Positions 12,134-15,053 of a stretch of 15,053 nucleotides of DNA are shown here, one piece after another; the first letter of the stretch is position 1, and each line of letters opens with the position of its first letter. The DNA comes from an uncultured Succinatimonas sp. (GTDB lineage: Bacteria; Pseudomonadota; Gammaproteobacteria; Enterobacterales; Succinivibrionaceae). The notes beneath the pieces were generated by a model. That model did no database searches. It had not been told where the DNA came from and saw only the letters and a program-made list of their open reading frames with translations. Position numbers and translations under genes: made by a program. The DNA is taken from assembly GCA_905201175.1 (NCBI GenBank), contig CAJKNC010000035.1, positions 1 to 15,053 on the forward strand, read 5' to 3'.

Positions 12134-13767
12134 TATTTTGCAACCTTAATTTGAGGATCTTCACTATAAGAACCAAAAATGATTGAGCTTGGATTTCTAC
12201 TAATCTTTTCAACAGCAGGCTGTAATTCATTAATTAAAGAATTAATTTGCTCTAAAGATTTATCTATATTCTTATAAAGCCTAGAATCTTTACCATAATC
12301 ATTAGTAGTTTTATTTACGCTAATCAACGTTTCATCTAAACGCTTTAAAAGCTTATTGAGATTATTTACAGTATCTTGATTATCAACTGAATCAACTACT
12401 TTATCTAAATTTCTAATGAGACCATCTAAGGAAATAATAGCCTTAGTCATCTCACTAGATAATTTATCAAAATCTATAGCATTAATTTTATCCAAAATAG
12501 ACTTAACCTGTACGCTAATTGTCTCTGTACTATGGGCAAAAATAACTGGTACATCACGATAAACGGCATAATCAAATCCGCAATTTTTTTTATCCAGAAC
12601 CAATGCTATCTCATTGTCAGTAGCTATCAAGGAAGATGAACTTATAGAAGCACATAATTGTTTATTTCTTAAAGCATTATTATAAAAATTATTTACAAAA
12701 TCTGTATTTAATGATTTTACATTAATTGCAATCAAAGCAGGAATCTTTGAATTATTCGTATAAATATCTAGATCATTTTCATACCAAGGAACCGCTATAA
12801 CCTCTCCAACTTCAATTCCTCTAAATGTCACCTTGCTGCCAACACGTATATTTCTCAAATTTTCATCAATCATAACAACAAAATTAGGCTTTCTAGATAG
12901 AATACTAAGTTTTGCTTGCTTTTGATCTCTATATAAGTGATAAGTCTGACTATTTTCTGCATCTTTATCATATGTTTCAAAATCAGCAATATTATCGAAG
13001 ATTACCCCTCCTTGTAATATATTATTTAAATTATCAAAATTAACCTCAATACCAGTTGGACTTAAAGAAAAATCTAAACCGTTGTAAGTCCAGAAAACAG
13101 AATGTGAGCCAATTAAATTCTTATACTCTTCCTCAATATATGCTGAATAACGAATTAAATTACGCTTAGCGTCTAAACTTACATAAGTTATCGAGCCCAC
13201 CTTAAATCCTTTATAAATTACAGGGTCTCCAACCTGTACTTTTTTGTTATCAACAGATTCAAGGTAAATATACTTACCATCACCAGTCTCTGTATTAACC
13301 GGAGGAGTATCCAAACATACAAATTCATCTTTAAAACTACCGCCATCTCCGCGTATCATTTGGATATAAGCGCCTGATAATATCGTTTCTAAGCCTGTAA
13401 CTGAAGTATTTTCAATGCGTGGCTTGACCACCCAAAATGCTGATTTATCATTTAAAAGTTTATCTGTATCAGGTTTCATTCTTACAGTGAGAACTGTTTT
13501 AGATAAATCTTTACTTAAATTAATTTCCGTAACTGTTCCTACAACCACCGATCTGAATTTCACTAAAGTCTTACCAGCTTCCATGCCTTCAGCATCAGAC
13601 ATAATAATTTTTATGCTCGGACCAACATTCAATGTATTATTCCAAATTAAAATTGCAGTAATAATAAAAGCCAAGATTGGAATAATCCAAACTAGAGATA
13701 TCTTATGTTTCTTTTTAACTACGGCTCTATCAAAATTATTATTTAATTGCTGATTATCTGCGTTCAT
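12133..13767 (-). CDS. pqiB: Paraquat-inducible protein B, MCE/MlaD-domain tunnel protein
   Basis: An inner-membrane-anchored periplasmic protein of 544 aa (E. coli PqiB 546). In the family it forms a hexameric stack of MCE rings plus a coiled-coil needle bridging to the outer membrane for lipid traffic. A basic N-terminus (KKKHK, 18-22) precedes one membrane helix (about 23-42). Three MCE domains lie near 46-135, 165-255 and 293-395. Each has the pattern 'G-x-x-V-x-(F/Y)-(R/K)-(G/S)-x-x-V-G' (for example VGDPVIYKGFKVGSI at 179-193 and VGSKVTFRGIEVGEV at 309-323). Residues about 415-525 are heptad-like coiled coil, and the end has RNPSSIIFG (524-532). Its start overlaps the last 14 bases of pqiA with no clear Shine-Dalgarno. 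Confidence 0.95.
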   Translation of the reverse strand: MNADNQQLNNNFDRAVVKKKHKISLVWIIPILAFIITAILIWNNTLNVGPSIKIIMSDAEGMEAGKTLVKFRSVVVGTVTEINLSKDLSKTVLTVRMKPDTDKLLNDKSAFWVVKPRIENTSVTGLETILSGAYIQMIRGDGGSFKDEFVCLDTPPVNTETGDGKYIYLESVDNKKVQVGDPVIYKGFKVGSITYVSLDAKRNLIRYSAYIEEEYKNLIGSHSVFWTYNGLDFSLSPTGIEVNFDNLNNILQGGVIFDNIADFETYDKDAENSQTYHLYRDQKQAKLSILSRKPNFVVMIDENLRNIRVGSKVTFRGIEVGEVIAVPWYENDLDIYTNNSKIPALIAINVKSLNTDFVNNFYNNALRNKQLCASISSSSLIATDNEIALVLDKKNCGFDYAVYRDVPVIFAHSTETISVQVKSILDKINAIDFDKLSSEMTKAIISLDGLIRNLDKVVDSVDNQDTVNNLNKLLKRLDETLISVNKTTNDYGKDSRLYKNIDKSLEQINSLINELQPAVEKISRNPSSIIFGSYSEDPQIKVAK

Positions 13768-14965
13768 AAAATTTATCCCAAATTATTCTCTCGTCGAATT
13801 CATCAGCAGCAAAAATCGTAATGAAGACAACTGAACAAAAACAAACTATGGCAAAACCAGGCGAAATCGTCAGCAATCCGCTCATACGGACAATTGATGA
13901 CATAATAATCACTACAAAAACATCGATCATTGACCATCTGCCAATGAATAAAACTACTCTATAAATTCTACTTAATAAGGAAGCATTAAATACTTTTAAT
14001 CTCTTAACTGCATATAATATGAAGCATATAGCAATAATTTTAAAAATAGGAATAAAGATACTTGCCAATAAGATAACCAAAGCAACAAAATAAGAGTGCA
14101 TATTCCACATGGATATTACACCTTCGATAATATTTGAGCCGGTTTCTGAAAATAAAAACTCTGTATACATTACAGGGTATAAATTAGACGGAAGATATAA
14201 AATCAACGCTGCGCATAATAACGCTAAAGACTTTTGAAACCATTGATGATTGCGGAGATAAACTTTACTGCCACAACGAGGGCATTTATCTATGTCTTTA
14301 TATGAATAAAAAGACATACCACATAAACGACAACTCTTTAAATTTTGCTGACTTCCCCTAACACCGCTTATAGCTTTTTCAATATTTATAGGCTTAACCT
14401 TATCCCATAATCTGTATGGTCGATATCGTATACAACACCATAAAAGCAATAAAGAAAAACAAAAAGATAAATAAAAACCTGAATAAAAATGGATTTCTGC
14501 TAATGATGATAATTTTATAAGACTGACTAAAACGCCCATAATAAAAATATCAACCATAGAAAAATAATGACAAAATGAATAAAGTGAAGCTATAAAAACA
14601 CTTGGCCTATATTGTTTGCAAAAACCAATTACGCTTATCAATATCAATACTACTAACGGTGAAATAAAGGTTACCAATAAAAAAATATAAAGCAAAAAAG
14701 ACCATTCATAATCTAGTATGGTAAAAATTGAGGCCAAAGTTAGAGAAGATTTCACGCCCATTGAAGAAATTTCCATATAAGGCTGAAAAATGCAGATTAT
14801 ATCTAGTATAAACGCAGAAATAGCTACTAATGCAATTTTAAATTCGGGTTCAATCTTGGCAGGTCTTAATAAAGCCCCGCAATTTGGGCATATACACTGA
14901 TATCCCTTTTCATAAGGAGGTAAATCCACAACTAAATCGCAAGATTTACATAAAAATTTAGACAT
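13754..14965 (-). CDS. pqiA: Paraquat-inducible protein A, multi-spanning inner-membrane protein
   Basis: The integral membrane partner of PqiB; 403 aa with two repeated modules. Each has a zinc-ribbon-like Cys4 cluster (C6, C9, C26, C29; then C212, C215, C228, C231) followed by about four membrane helices (about 43-62, 88-114, 122-150, 160-178; then 245-265, 290-322, 333-358, 368-386). Family landmarks are FSMVDIFIMGVLVSLIKL (135-152), LYLPSNLYPVM (257-267) and GRWSMIDVFVV (342-352). PqiA is proposed to feed lipids to the PqiB tunnel. It is the first gene of the pqiABC operon, with the ATG at 14965 and no strong ribosome binding site. In E. coli the operon answers to SoxRS; no such site can be verified here. 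Confidence 0.95.
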   Translation of the reverse strand: MSKFLCKSCDLVVDLPPYEKGYQCICPNCGALLRPAKIEPEFKIALVAISAFILDIICIFQPYMEISSMGVKSSLTLASIFTILDYEWSFLLYIFLLVTFISPLVVLILISVIGFCKQYRPSVFIASLYSFCHYFSMVDIFIMGVLVSLIKLSSLAEIHFYSGFYLSFCFSLLLLWCCIRYRPYRLWDKVKPINIEKAISGVRGSQQNLKSCRLCGMSFYSYKDIDKCPRCGSKVYLRNHQWFQKSLALLCAALILYLPSNLYPVMYTEFLFSETGSNIIEGVISMWNMHSYFVALVILLASIFIPIFKIIAICFILYAVKRLKVFNASLLSRIYRVVLFIGRWSMIDVFVVIIMSSIVRMSGLLTISPGFAIVCFCSVVFITIFAADEFDERIIWDKFYERR

Positions 14966-15031
14966 AAGAATTAGATTTAAAATTGAAGATTTGAAAACAG
15001 TAATATCTATTATCTTAGTCTATTAAACAAA

Positions 15032-15046
15032 TTTTATCTGATAAAA
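15032..15046. promoter_or_regulatory. Palindrome upstream of pqiA
   Basis: TTTTATC (15032-15038) and GATAAAA (15040-15046) are perfect inverted repeats around one central base, 67 bp before the pqiA start. Reading toward pqiA, TTTATC (15033-15038) followed by TAGACT 17 bp later is a possible weak promoter. It could be an operator or the end of an upstream terminator; the window stops too soon to tell. Confidence 0.35.
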
Positions 15047-15053
15047 AAGCAAA

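Noticed and set aside
13415..13753. 112-aa plus-strand open frame
   Set aside because: It is antisense to the pqiB N-terminal region.

Overview
The window is a core chromosomal region of an A+T-rich gammaproteobacterium, around dnaA and rpmH. The family-level resemblance of GyrB (about 810 aa with the gammaproteobacterial C-terminal insertion), RecF, YidC and MnmE to enterobacterial proteins, plus a HexR-like regulator and a pqiABC operon, fits a low-GC relative of the Aeromonadales such as Succinivibrionaceae. That placement is inference; no marker here proves the genus.

Layout, left to right: (1) a rightward RpiR/HexR-type regulator (44-862) with its own terminator. (2) A gene-free stretch (863-1398) holding about 100 bp of 86% A+T DNA followed by three tandem copies of a 68-70 bp repeat. 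Each copy opens with a ParB-binding parS palindrome, two perfect and one with two substitutions. (3) The leftward replication cluster dnaA-dnaN-recF-gyrB, closed by a hairpin terminator at 1338-1370. (4) A 179 bp divergent dnaA/rpmH intergenic region with back-to-back promoter-like sequences sharing a 7-3-7 palindrome. (5) The rightward cluster rpmH-rnpA-yidD-yidC-mnmE, tightly packed with two gene overlaps. (6) A bidirectional terminator between convergent mnmE and pqiC. (7) The leftward pqiA-pqiB-pqiC operon, with the start of its upstream region at the right edge.

How the genes work together: DnaA, DnaN, RecF and GyrB handle initiation, clamp function, gap repair and supercoiling. L34, the RNase P protein, YidD, YidC and MnmE cover ribosome assembly, tRNA processing, membrane-protein insertion and tRNA wobble modification. 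PqiABC is a predicted inner-to-outer membrane MCE lipid-transport bridge. The parS cluster implies a ParABS chromosome segregation system whose parAB genes lie outside the window.

The main things to check are the tandem parS array; DnaA and DnaN proteins that depart from usually conserved residues, in a region with no canonical DnaA-box cluster; and perfect hairpins at the starts of rnpA and mnmE, in the rpmH leader and just before recF. No tRNA, rRNA, CRISPR array, insertion sequence or wholly new gene system was seen.
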